A stretch of DNA of 57,919 nt, from assembly GCA_035532735.1 (NCBI GenBank), contig DATKQM010000028.1, positions 1 to 57,919 on the forward strand. The letters run 5' to 3'. The stretch's first letter is position 1. Every line of letters starts with the position of its first letter. Source of the stretch: Chersky-840 sp035532735 (GTDB taxonomy: Bacteria > Actinomycetota > Acidimicrobiia > Acidimicrobiales > UBA8190). Of the stretch, positions 34,579 through 41,950 are shown piece by piece. Both the position numbers and the translations under genes were made by a program. The notes under the pieces were generated by a model that had not been told where the DNA came from, made no database searches, and saw only the letters and a program-made list of their open reading frames with translations.

Positions 34579-36066
34579 GTGGTCGTCGCGAAGGTGTGCG
34601 GGATCGAGACGGAGTACGGAATTCACCACGTCGGCGGCGACGGCAACCCTGTCGCGTCGTCCTCGCTGCTCGTCAACGCGTACGTCTCTGATCTGGCCCG
34701 GGCCGGGTGGGACTTCGAGGACGAGTCACCGGGCAACGACGCCCGAGGGTTCGCACGCGAGGGGTCGATGCCCCCCGAGATCGAGACCCATCTCGTCAAC
34801 GCCGTGCTCACGAACGGAGCGCGGTACTACGTCGATCACGCCCATCCCGAATTCTCCTCGCCCGAGTGTGCCGACCCGCTCGAAGCCGTGCTCTACGACA
34901 GGGCGGGGGAGGAGGTGTTACGGCGGTCGATGATCGCGGTGCGACGGACCCTTCCCGAGGGCCAGTCCATCGTCGTGTACAAGAACAACTCCGACTCCAA
35001 GGGCAATTCGTACGGCACCCACGAGAACTATCTGATGGACCGGGCCGTCCCCTTCGCCCGGATCGCGCATCTCATCACCCCGCACTTCGTCACGCGCCAG
35101 ATCTTCTGCGGGGCCGGAAAGGTCGGGAGCGAGACGGCGGGGAACGTGGGGCGCGACATCACCTTCCAGATCTCGCAGCGAGCCGAGTTCTTCGAAGAGG
35201 AGATCGGCCTGGAGACGACGTTGAAACGGCCCATCGTCAACACCCGGGACGAGCCCCATGCCGATCCGCAGCGGTACCGGCGGCTGCATGTGATCGTGGG
35301 CGACGCCAATCTTTGCGAGGTGGCCACCTTCTTGAAGGTGGGGACGACAGCGCTCGTCCTGGCGCTCATCGAGGACGACGCCTTCGAGGGGCGTGAGCTC
35401 ACCCTCGCCAATCCCGTGAAGGCCATCCGCCAGGTCGCGCTCGACCTCAGCCTGGGCGCGCCGATCGACCTTGCCGACGGTCGGACCACGACGGCACTGG
35501 CCTTGCAGTGGGAGTTGTTCGGCTTGGCCCGGAAGTACGCCGAGGACCGGGGCCTTGAATGTCTCGGTGATGAAGCCGTGGGGCAACAAGTGCTCTTGCG
35601 CTGGGAAGAGGTGCTCCACGGCCTCGAGACGGATCCGAGCGTCGTCGCCGACAAGGTGGATTGGGCGGCCAAGCTCGGACTGCTCGAGGCGTACCGGGAT
35701 CGCCACGGCCTCGACTGGGACGACCACCGGCTCGCCGCGGTGGACCTCCAGTACCACGACCTGCGGCCCGAGCGTTCCCTCTTCGCCCGGCTCGACACCG
35801 AGCGGCTGGTGAAGGAGCAGGACGTGCTCGACGCGGTGACCGAGCCGCCCCGCCGTACCCGGGCCTATTTCCGTGGCCAGTGCCTCAAGCGATGGGCGTC
35901 GTCGGTGGCCAGCGCCAACTGGGACTCGATGGTGTTCGACCTCGGTACCGATCCGCTGCGACGCGTCCCTATGATGGATCCGCTACGTGGAACAGCTGAA
36001 TTCGTCGAGGAGCTTCTGGATGGAAGCTCCTCACCGGCGGAGCTGTTGGCACGGTTGAGCGGCTAG
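34579..36066 (+). CDS. dop: Pup deamidase/depupylase Dop
   Basis: Removes Pup from substrates and, where Pup ends in Gln, deamidates it. The 495-aa carboxylate-amine-ligase fold has the Mg-ATP-binding IETEYGIHH, KNNSDSKGNSYGTHENYL, and NTRDEPHADPQRYRRLHVIVGD. It is distinguished from PafA by the longer 'Dop loop' after the first strand (residues ~20-58). Here Pup ends in Glu, so only depupylation is needed. GTG 34579 is probably leaderless. pup follows 10 bp after its stop. Confidence 0.95.
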   Translation: MVVAKVCGIETEYGIHHVGGDGNPVASSSLLVNAYVSDLARAGWDFEDESPGNDARGFAREGSMPPEIETHLVNAVLTNGARYYVDHAHPEFSSPECADPLEAVLYDRAGEEVLRRSMIAVRRTLPEGQSIVVYKNNSDSKGNSYGTHENYLMDRAVPFARIAHLITPHFVTRQIFCGAGKVGSETAGNVGRDITFQISQRAEFFEEEIGLETTLKRPIVNTRDEPHADPQRYRRLHVIVGDANLCEVATFLKVGTTALVLALIEDDAFEGRELTLANPVKAIRQVALDLSLGAPIDLADGRTTTALALQWELFGLARKYAEDRGLECLGDEAVGQQVLLRWEEVLHGLETDPSVVADKVDWAAKLGLLEAYRDRHGLDWDDHRLAAVDLQYHDLRPERSLFARLDTERLVKEQDVLDAVTEPPRRTRAYFRGQCLKRWASSVASANWDSMVFDLGTDPLRRVPMMDPLRGTAEFVEELLDGSSSPAELLARLSG

Positions 36067-36076
36067 GAGTGGGTTG

Positions 36077-36280
36077 ATGGCAGAGCAAGAGAAGAAGCGC
36101 CGACCGGCGACGACGACGCGCGAGGAGACGACGACCGAGGAGGCCGAGGCTCCCGCGCCGTCTCCCCAGGGCGAGAAGCTGAAGGCCGAGCTCGACGACC
36201 TGCTCGACGAGATCGACGAGGTCCTCGAGGAGAACGCCGAGGAGTTCGTCCGGAATTACGTGCAGAAGGGCGGGGAGTAG
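36077..36280 (+). CDS. pup: Prokaryotic ubiquitin-like protein Pup
   Basis: A 67-aa, disordered, acidic protein whose C-terminal half (LKAELDDLLDEIDEVLEENAEEFVRNYVQKGGE) forms the helix bound by the ATPase. It ends in Gly-Gly-Glu, the form directly ligated to lysines by PafA, not Gly-Gly-Gln. AGGAG lies 7 nt before ATG 36077; a TTG one codon earlier is less likely. It sits between dop and prcB, the standard order. Confidence 0.96.
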   Translation: MAEQEKKRRPATTTREETTTEEAEAPAPSPQGEKLKAELDDLLDEIDEVLEENAEEFVRNYVQKGGE

Positions 36281-36284
36281 CCGG

Positions 36285-37106
36285 GTGGGTCTGCCCCTCT
36301 TTCCGCCCGGGGACGACCCGGGCCCCAGCTTCGCGGCGCTCATCCGCCTGGGCGATTCGAACCGGCCCGCACCGGCGCGGGTGGACGTCGGCCGGGGTGC
36401 GGTGCCTTCTGTGGCGCACGGCACGACGGTGGTGGCAATGCGTTTCGCCGACGGGGTGGTGATGGCAGGAGATCGTCGCGCCACCGAGGGGAACATCATC
36501 GCCCATCGGGCCATGGAGAAGGTCTTTCCCGCCGACCGGCACTCGGCGGTGGCCATCGCCGGCGCGGCCGGCCCGGCCGTCGAGATGGTGAAGCTCTTCC
36601 AGACCCAGCTCGAGCACTACGAGAAGGTCGAGGGCGTGGCGCTCAGCCTCGAGGGCAAGGCCAACCAGCTCGGCCAGATGGTGCGCGACCACCTGCCCAT
36701 GGCGATGCAGGGCCTCGTGGTCGTCCCCTTGTTCTGTGGGTTCGACCTCCGCACCACCGAGGGGCGGATCTTCACCTACGACGTCACCGGTGGGCATTTC
36801 GAAGAAGCCGACTACGCGGCGACGGGGTCGGGCGGACGCGACGCCCGGACCACGATCAAGCTCGGATGGAAGCCCGGGCTCGGACGCGACGACGGCATCG
36901 AGCTGGCCGTGCGGGCCCTGTACGAGGCGGCCGACGAGGACTCGGCCACCGGTGGGCCCGACCTGGTGCGGGGGATCTTCCCCGTGGTGGCGACGGTGAC
37001 CGCCAGCGGGTATGCGCGGCTCGATGACGCCGAAGTGGCCCAGAGCTTCACGTCGTTGGTGCAGCGACGGAGCCTCGGGGGCGGCACGGGAGGTGGCGGG
37101 TCATGA
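36285..37106 (+). CDS. prcB: 20S proteasome beta subunit
   Basis: Catalytic subunit of the 20S core. A 46-residue propeptide is followed by AHG|TTVVAMRF, where cleavage exposes the nucleophile Thr47. The catalytic Asp and Lys positions (VMAGDRRAT, MEKVFPADRH) are visible. 273 aa total. GTG 36285 lies 4 bp after pup. Its end overlaps prcA by 4 bp (ATGA), so equal synthesis of alpha and beta subunits is likely. The glycine-rich C-terminal tail is probably disordered. Confidence 0.96.
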   Translation: MGLPLFPPGDDPGPSFAALIRLGDSNRPAPARVDVGRGAVPSVAHGTTVVAMRFADGVVMAGDRRATEGNIIAHRAMEKVFPADRHSAVAIAGAAGPAVEMVKLFQTQLEHYEKVEGVALSLEGKANQLGQMVRDHLPMAMQGLVVVPLFCGFDLRTTEGRIFTYDVTGGHFEEADYAATGSGGRDARTTIKLGWKPGLGRDDGIELAVRALYEAADEDSATGGPDLVRGIFPVVATVTASGYARLDDAEVAQSFTSLVQRRSLGGGTGGGGS

Positions 37107-37873
37107 CCATGCCCTTCTACGTGGCGCCCGAGCAGGTCATGAAGGATCGGGCCGAGTACGCCCAGAAGGGCATCGCCCGGGGTCGTTCGCTCGTGGCCTG
37201 TGTCTACGCCGATGGCATCCTGATCGTGGCCGAGAACCCGTCGCGGTCGTTGCACAAGGTGAGCGAGATCTACGACCGGATCGCCTTCGCGGGGGTGGGC
37301 AAGTACAACGAGTTCGACCAGCTTCGGGTGTCGGGAGTGCGCCACGCCGACACGAAGGGTTTCGCCTTCAGCCGTGAAGACGTCGACGCCCGATCGCTCG
37401 CCAACCTCTATGCCCAATACCTGGGCCAGGTCTTCACCCACGAGATGAAGCCGCTCGAGGTCGAGATCCTCGTGGCCGAACTCGGTGTCGACGGCAAGCC
37501 CGAACAGCTGTACCACATCGCCTACGAGGGCACGATCACCGACGAGGACCGGTTCGCCGTGCTCGGGGGCGAGACCGAGACGATCTCGGACCGGGTCGCC
37601 GAGGCCTACCGGCTCGACTGGGCTCTCGACGCCGCCCTGCGGGCGACGGTCGGCGCGTTGGCCGGGCCCGACCGGACTCTCGAGCCCGGTGACCTCGAGG
37701 TGGCCGTGCTGGCGCGGGGGAATGGCCGGCGGGCCTTTCGCCGCCTCGGCTACGACGAGTTGGGCGAGCTCCTGGGTGGAGGTCGGAAGACCTCGCCGCG
37801 CGGGTCGAGGTCGACGGGGACAGCATCGGCCGGGCCCTCTGACAGCGACGGGGGACCACTCCGGTCGGAGTGA
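37103..37873 (+). CDS. prcA: 20S proteasome alpha subunit
   Basis: Forms the outer gating rings. The N-terminal MTMPFYVAPEQVMKDRAEYAQKGIARG is the gate and H0 helix typical of alpha subunits, without a catalytic Thr. GIAFAGVGKYNEFDQLRVSGVRHADTKGF and LEVEILVAELG follow. 256 aa with a Ser/Gly-rich C-terminal tail. It overlaps prcB by 4 bp and is convergent with the small DUF2007 gene, 5 bp away. Confidence 0.95.
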   Translation: MTMPFYVAPEQVMKDRAEYAQKGIARGRSLVACVYADGILIVAENPSRSLHKVSEIYDRIAFAGVGKYNEFDQLRVSGVRHADTKGFAFSREDVDARSLANLYAQYLGQVFTHEMKPLEVEILVAELGVDGKPEQLYHIAYEGTITDEDRFAVLGGETETISDRVAEAYRLDWALDAALRATVGALAGPDRTLEPGDLEVAVLARGNGRRAFRRLGYDELGELLGGGRKTSPRGSRSTGTASAGPSDSDGGPLRSE

Positions 37874-37878
37874 GCCGG

Positions 37879-38130
37879 TCAGGCGTCGTCGACGTCTTGT
37901 TCGAAACCGTCGAACAACGCCTCGACCTGATCGGCCAGCATGAGCTCGCGGGCTTCGCCGGCCTGGTCGACGACTACGAGGACCTCGACCGGCCCGGGGA
38001 GGGGATAGGGCCCCTCGCCTCCACCTCGCAGTTGGGTGAGGATGCCCTCGGCGCCCAGCCGGGCCATGACCACGCGAGCCTCGAACATCGATCCCACCGT
38101 CGTCAGGTGGACCATCAGCGGCGTTGCCAC
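37879..38130 (-). CDS. DUF2007-like small protein
   Basis: An 83-aa protein (MVHLTTVGSMFEARVVMARLGAEGILTQLRG...VEVLVVVDQAGEARELML) with the beta-alpha-beta pattern of DUF2007, a putative signal-transducing or metal-binding family of unknown function. GTG 38130 is 6 nt after TACCCT (38137-38142), so probably leaderless; a GTG at 38136 abuts the -10 box and is disfavoured. It lies antisense between prcA and pafA, with divergent starts 84 bp apart from pafA. Confidence 0.7.
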   Translation of the reverse strand: MATPLMVHLTTVGSMFEARVVMARLGAEGILTQLRGGGEGPYPLPGPVEVLVVVDQAGEARELMLADQVEALFDGFEQDVDDA

Positions 38131-38201
38131 AGCCACAGGGTACCGAGTGTCGCCCCGCCCTGCCCGGGGGAATGAGACGCCGCCCCGTGCGCACCCGGCA
38201 C

Positions 38202-38207
38202 TACCGT
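38202..38207 (+). promoter_or_regulatory. Probable -10 element of pafA
   Basis: TACCGT ends 7 nt before GTG 38215 with no ribosome-binding site. It supports the start that gives a 452-aa PafA. Confidence 0.45.
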
Positions 38208-38214
38208 GGGTGAG

Positions 38215-39573
38215 GTGGACAAGCGGATCTTCGGGTTGGAGAACGAGTACGGCGTCACCTGTACTCTGCGCGGTCAGCGCCGGTTGTCTCCCGACGAAGT
38301 AGCCCGGTACCTGTTCCGACGGGTCGTCAGCTGGGGGCGGTCATCCAACGTCTTCCTCGAGAACGGGGCCCGGCTCTATCTCGACGTGGGCAGTCACCCC
38401 GAGTACGCCACGCCCGAGTGCGACTCGATCACCGACCTGGTGGCCCACGACAAGGCGGGGGAGCGGATCCTCGACCATCTCGTCACCGGCGCCGAGGCCA
38501 GGTTGCGCGAAGAAGGCATCCGGGGCGTCATCTACCTGTTCAAGAACAACACGGACTCCGCCGGCAACTCCTACGGGTGCCACGAGAATTACCTGACGAG
38601 CCGGCGTGACGACTTCGCCCATTACACCGAGGTCCTCATCCCGTTCCTCGTGAGCCGGCAGATCTTCGCCGGCGCCGGGAAGGTCCTGCAGACGGCCCGG
38701 GGGGCGGTGTTCTGTCTGTCGCAACGGGCCGAGCACATCTGGGAAGGGGTGTCGTCGGCCACCACCCGGAGCCGTCCCATCATCAACACCCGGGACGAGC
38801 CCCACGCCGATGCCGAGCGGTTCCGACGGCTCCATGTCATCGTGGGCGACTCCAACATGAGTGAGTACGCCACCTTTCTCAAGGTGGGGTCGACGAGCAT
38901 CCTGTTGCGGATGCTCGAAGACCCCGGGACGGTGTTGCGCGACCTCACCCTCGAGAACCCCATCCGGGCCATCCGGGAGATCAGCCACGACCTCACCTGT
39001 CGGCGCAAGGTCCGGCTCGCCAACGGCCGGGAAGTGAGCGCCCTCGACATCCAGTCCGAGTATCTCAACCGGGCCTTGCGGTTCCGCGACACGCACGGGC
39101 TGTCGCCGCAAGAGGACCGGGCTCTCGATATGTGGGAGCACTGCCTCAAGGCCCTCGAGCTCGACCCGCTCACCCTCGGGCGCGAATGCGACTGGGTGGC
39201 CAAGCATCAGCTCATCGAGGCCTATCGCGAACGCCACGGATTGCCGCTCGGGCATCCCAAAGTGGCGTTGCTCGATCTCCAGTACCACGACGTCAACCGC
39301 AGCCGGGGCCTCTACTACCGGTTGGAGGCGCGTGACCGGATGGACCGGCTCGTGGAGGACAGCGCCATCTCCGAGGCCATGACCCGGCCCCCCCAGACCA
39401 CCCGGGCCCGGCTCCGGGGCGAGTTCATCCGGCGAGCCAAGGAGCGGCGCCGGGACTTCACCGTGGACTGGGTGCACCTGAAGCTCAACGACCAGGCCCA
39501 GCGGACGGTGTTGCTGAAGGACCCCTTCCGGTCCCACGACGAGCGGGTGGAGAAGCTGATTGCCAGTCTTTGA
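38215..39573 (+). CDS. pafA: Pup–protein ligase PafA
   Basis: Joins the C-terminal Glu of Pup to substrate lysines using ATP. The start MDKRIFGLENEYGVTC aligns with the PafA N-terminus; ATP and Mg-binding motifs include FKNNTDSAGNSYGCHENYL and NTRDEPHADAERFRRLHVIVGDSNMSE. It lacks the Dop loop, separating it from dop. GTG 38215 gives 452 aa, the same as the well-known mycobacterial enzyme; a GTG 9 bp upstream is the alternative. Unlike mycobacteria, no pafB/pafC follow; lepB does. Confidence 0.95.
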   Translation: MDKRIFGLENEYGVTCTLRGQRRLSPDEVARYLFRRVVSWGRSSNVFLENGARLYLDVGSHPEYATPECDSITDLVAHDKAGERILDHLVTGAEARLREEGIRGVIYLFKNNTDSAGNSYGCHENYLTSRRDDFAHYTEVLIPFLVSRQIFAGAGKVLQTARGAVFCLSQRAEHIWEGVSSATTRSRPIINTRDEPHADAERFRRLHVIVGDSNMSEYATFLKVGSTSILLRMLEDPGTVLRDLTLENPIRAIREISHDLTCRRKVRLANGREVSALDIQSEYLNRALRFRDTHGLSPQEDRALDMWEHCLKALELDPLTLGRECDWVAKHQLIEAYRERHGLPLGHPKVALLDLQYHDVNRSRGLYYRLEARDRMDRLVEDSAISEAMTRPPQTTRARLRGEFIRRAKERRRDFTVDWVHLKLNDQAQRTVLLKDPFRSHDERVEKLIASL

Positions 39574-39623
39574 GCCTCGCCGAAGGCAAATAGCGGGGTG
39601 TCGTCCACTAGCCTCGTAATTTC

Positions 39624-40400
39624 GTGACCTCTGACCGGCCCGAGACGTCGCTCCCGACGAGCCCGCGCGACGCCTTGTGGCTGCGCGAGCCGACCCCTGT
39701 GGCTGCGGTGAGTTCGTGGACCGTGGCCGCCCCCTCCCGGCCCGTCGTGTCGGAGCCCGACCTCCCTCCGCCCAGGCCTCCGAGCACCCTCCCGCCACCC
39801 ATGCCTCCCGGCGACCGGGGGCCGTTCGTCACCGGGCCCTCCGGGGGCGAAGCGCCCACGACCCGTCGGGCCCGACGGGGGAGTCGGTGGCTCATCGAGT
39901 GGGCCGTCGTCCTGGTGGTGGCCGTGGTCGTGGCCGTGGGGATCCGGACCTTCGTCGTCCAGACCTTCTACATCCCGTCGGCGTCGATGGAGCCCACGCT
40001 CATGGTCCACGACCGGATCCTCGTCGACAAGGTGTCGTACCACCTCCACGCCGTGCACCGGGGCGACATCGTGGTCTTCGCCACCCCTCCGGGCGAGGAT
40101 GCCGGTCCCGATGTGAAGGACCTGGTCAAGCGCGTCATCGGCTTGCCCGGCGAAACCATCTCGTCGGCCGGGGGCCAGGTCGTCATCAACGGCAAGCCGC
40201 TCAAAGAGCCCTGGCTCGTGCCCGGGACCGTCACCACCGGGATCACGACGCAGAAGGTCCCCGCCGGGGAGTTCTTCGTGATGGGGGACAACCGGTCGGA
40301 CTCCCAAGACAGCCGGTTCTTCGGACCCATCCACCAATCGCTCATCGTGGGTCGGGTGGTGGTCAAGATCTGGCCGATCACCTCATTCCACTTCTATTGA
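39624..40400 (+). CDS. lepB: Signal peptidase I
   Basis: Cleaves Sec and Tat signal peptides at the outer face of the membrane. A ~85-residue Pro-rich cytoplasmic lead precedes one transmembrane helix (EWAVVLVVAVVVAVGIRTFVV). The catalytic Ser121 is in YIPSASMEPTL and the general-base Lys169 in KDLVKRVIGLPGE; GDNRSDSQDSRFFGP follows. 258 aa. GTG 39624 is 9 nt after TAGCCT, probably leaderless. Neighbouring tat genes fit a protein-export cluster. Confidence 0.94.
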   Translation: MTSDRPETSLPTSPRDALWLREPTPVAAVSSWTVAAPSRPVVSEPDLPPPRPPSTLPPPMPPGDRGPFVTGPSGGEAPTTRRARRGSRWLIEWAVVLVVAVVVAVGIRTFVVQTFYIPSASMEPTLMVHDRILVDKVSYHLHAVHRGDIVVFATPPGEDAGPDVKDLVKRVIGLPGETISSAGGQVVINGKPLKEPWLVPGTVTTGITTQKVPAGEFFVMGDNRSDSQDSRFFGPIHQSLIVGRVVVKIWPITSFHFY

Positions 40401-40515
40401 TCCCACCGTGTCATCTCACCGTGGGCCCGGTGCTCCCCAGAGGCCCCGCCCGGTGAGCCGTGATCGGGCGCCAGCGCCGGTCCGGCGAGGCCCGGAGTCG
40501 TAGACTCGGCCCCAG

Positions 40516-41154
40516 ATGCTGTCGCTCAGCCCGGCGAAACTGCTGGTCATCCTCGTCATCGCGCTCATCGTGTTGGGGCCCGAGAAGCTCCCCCAGGTGG
40601 CGCGGCAGATCGGCGCGGCCTGGCACGACCTGCGGGGGTGGCGCAGCCGGATCGAGAGCGAGGTCCGAGGCACGTTCCCGAACCTGCCTCCCACCCACGA
40701 GGTGGCCCAAGCCGTGCGGTCGCCCCTGGCCTTCCTCGACCGTCTCGCCGACGCTCACGAGCGGGCCTTGACCGAGCAATCCGACGAGCCGAGCGCCATT
40801 GAAGCCACCGGCACCGAGGACGGCGACGCGGGGGTCGGGCCAGGCCCACCCCTCGACGATGACACGGCCTTTCCCGACGGCGCTGCCTTTTCCCACCGCA
40901 GTGCCCTTCCCGATGACGCTGTCTCTCCGAATGGCGCCGCCTCACGCAATGGCGCCGCCTCAGGCAATGGCGCCGCCTCAGGCAATGGCGCCGCGTCTCC
41001 GAGCCCGGGGGTGCACAACGGGTCTGTCGGGGCCAATGGTTCGGGTGGCGGCGTCCCGGCGTCGTCGGGGTCGGGTCTCGGCGCGGGCGATCGGCCCGAC
41101 ACGGTCGAGCCCAGCGGGTTTCCCGCCGTGCCCGACGACCCCAGCATGAACTGA
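40516..41154 (+). CDS. Sec-independent translocase TatB/TatA-type protein
   Basis: One N-terminal membrane helix (LSPAKLLVILVIALIVLGPEKLPQVARQIG) with the LGPEKLP hinge, then an amphipathic helix, place this in the TatA/B family. The Glu after the hinge Pro and the length favour TatB. The 212-aa protein has a ~120-residue low-complexity tail with NGAAS repeats. ATG 40516 lies 9 nt after TAGACT. tatC follows 21 bp later. Confidence 0.88.
   Translation: MLSLSPAKLLVILVIALIVLGPEKLPQVARQIGAAWHDLRGWRSRIESEVRGTFPNLPPTHEVAQAVRSPLAFLDRLADAHERALTEQSDEPSAIEATGTEDGDAGVGPGPPLDDDTAFPDGAAFSHRSALPDDAVSPNGAASRNGAASGNGAASGNGAASPSPGVHNGSVGANGSGGGVPASSGSGLGAGDRPDTVEPSGFPAVPDDPSMN
40930..40998 (+). repeat. 18-bp minisatellite in the tatB-like gene
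   Basis: Units AATGGCGCCGCCTCA(C/G)GC begin at 40930, 40948, 40966 and 40984 (the last diverged), encoding NGAAS-x repeats in the cytoplasmic tail. In frame. Confidence 0.9.
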
Positions 41155-41175
41155 TCGGCGACGCCGAGCCCCGTC

Positions 41176-41937
41176 ATGGTCACCCGTCTGCGAATGCCGT
41201 TCCGAAACGGCTCGGCCCGATCGTCGGCCGAGGCCATGACGCTCGGGCAGCACCTCGCCGAGCTGCGCCGGCGGGTCGTCATCTGTGTGGTCGCCTTCGG
41301 CGTGGGCGCCACGGTGGCGTTCATCGTCTATCCACACATATTGAATTTCCTCCAGGCGCCCTACTGCCGGGTGACCAAGCCTCGGCCCTGCAAGCTGTTT
41401 GTCAGCAGTCCCCTCGACGGACTGTCGCTTCGAATCAAGCTGGCGGCGTACGGGGGCATGTTCCTGGCGTCACCGGTCATCTTGTGGGAACTGTGGCGCT
41501 TCATCACGCCGGGATTGCACCGCAACGAGAAGCGCTATGCCGTCCCCTTCGTCGCCTCGTCGATCGTGCTCTTCGTATTCGGCGCCTTCCTCGCCTTCGA
41601 GACGTTCCCGCACGCCTTGAAGTTCCTCCAGAACATCGGTGGCCCTTCGCTGCAGCAGATCTACGACCCCAACAAGTACCTCGGCCTCATCGTGGCACTT
41701 ATGGCGGTGTTCGGCCTCACCTTCGAATTCCCCGTGGTCCTGGTGTCGCTCGAGTTGGTCGGAGTGGTGACGCCGAGGAAACTGGCGTCGTGGCGGCGAT
41801 GGGCCATCGTGCTGATCGTGGTGTTCGCGGCGGTGATCACGCCCAGCGGGGACCCGTTCTCCATGCTGGCGTTGGCGGTGCCGATGTACATCTTCTACGA
41901 GGTGTCGATCCTGATCGGCAAGTTCTTGCGCCGTTGA
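41176..41937 (+). CDS. tatC: Sec-independent protein translocase TatC
   Basis: The polytopic receptor for twin-arginine signal peptides. The signature MTLGQHLAELRRRVV lies near residue 21, with several hydrophobic segments following, and FVSSPLDGLSLRIKLAAYGGMFLASPVILWELWRFITPGL and LTFEFPVVLVSLELVGVV as family motifs. 253 aa, normal length, after a ~20-residue basic lead. Follows the tatB-like gene. Confidence 0.95.
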   Translation: MVTRLRMPFRNGSARSSAEAMTLGQHLAELRRRVVICVVAFGVGATVAFIVYPHILNFLQAPYCRVTKPRPCKLFVSSPLDGLSLRIKLAAYGGMFLASPVILWELWRFITPGLHRNEKRYAVPFVASSIVLFVFGAFLAFETFPHALKFLQNIGGPSLQQIYDPNKYLGLIVALMAVFGLTFEFPVVLVSLELVGVVTPRKLASWRRWAIVLIVVFAAVITPSGDPFSMLALAVPMYIFYEVSILIGKFLRR

Positions 41938-41950
41938 GTCGCCGCGCCCG

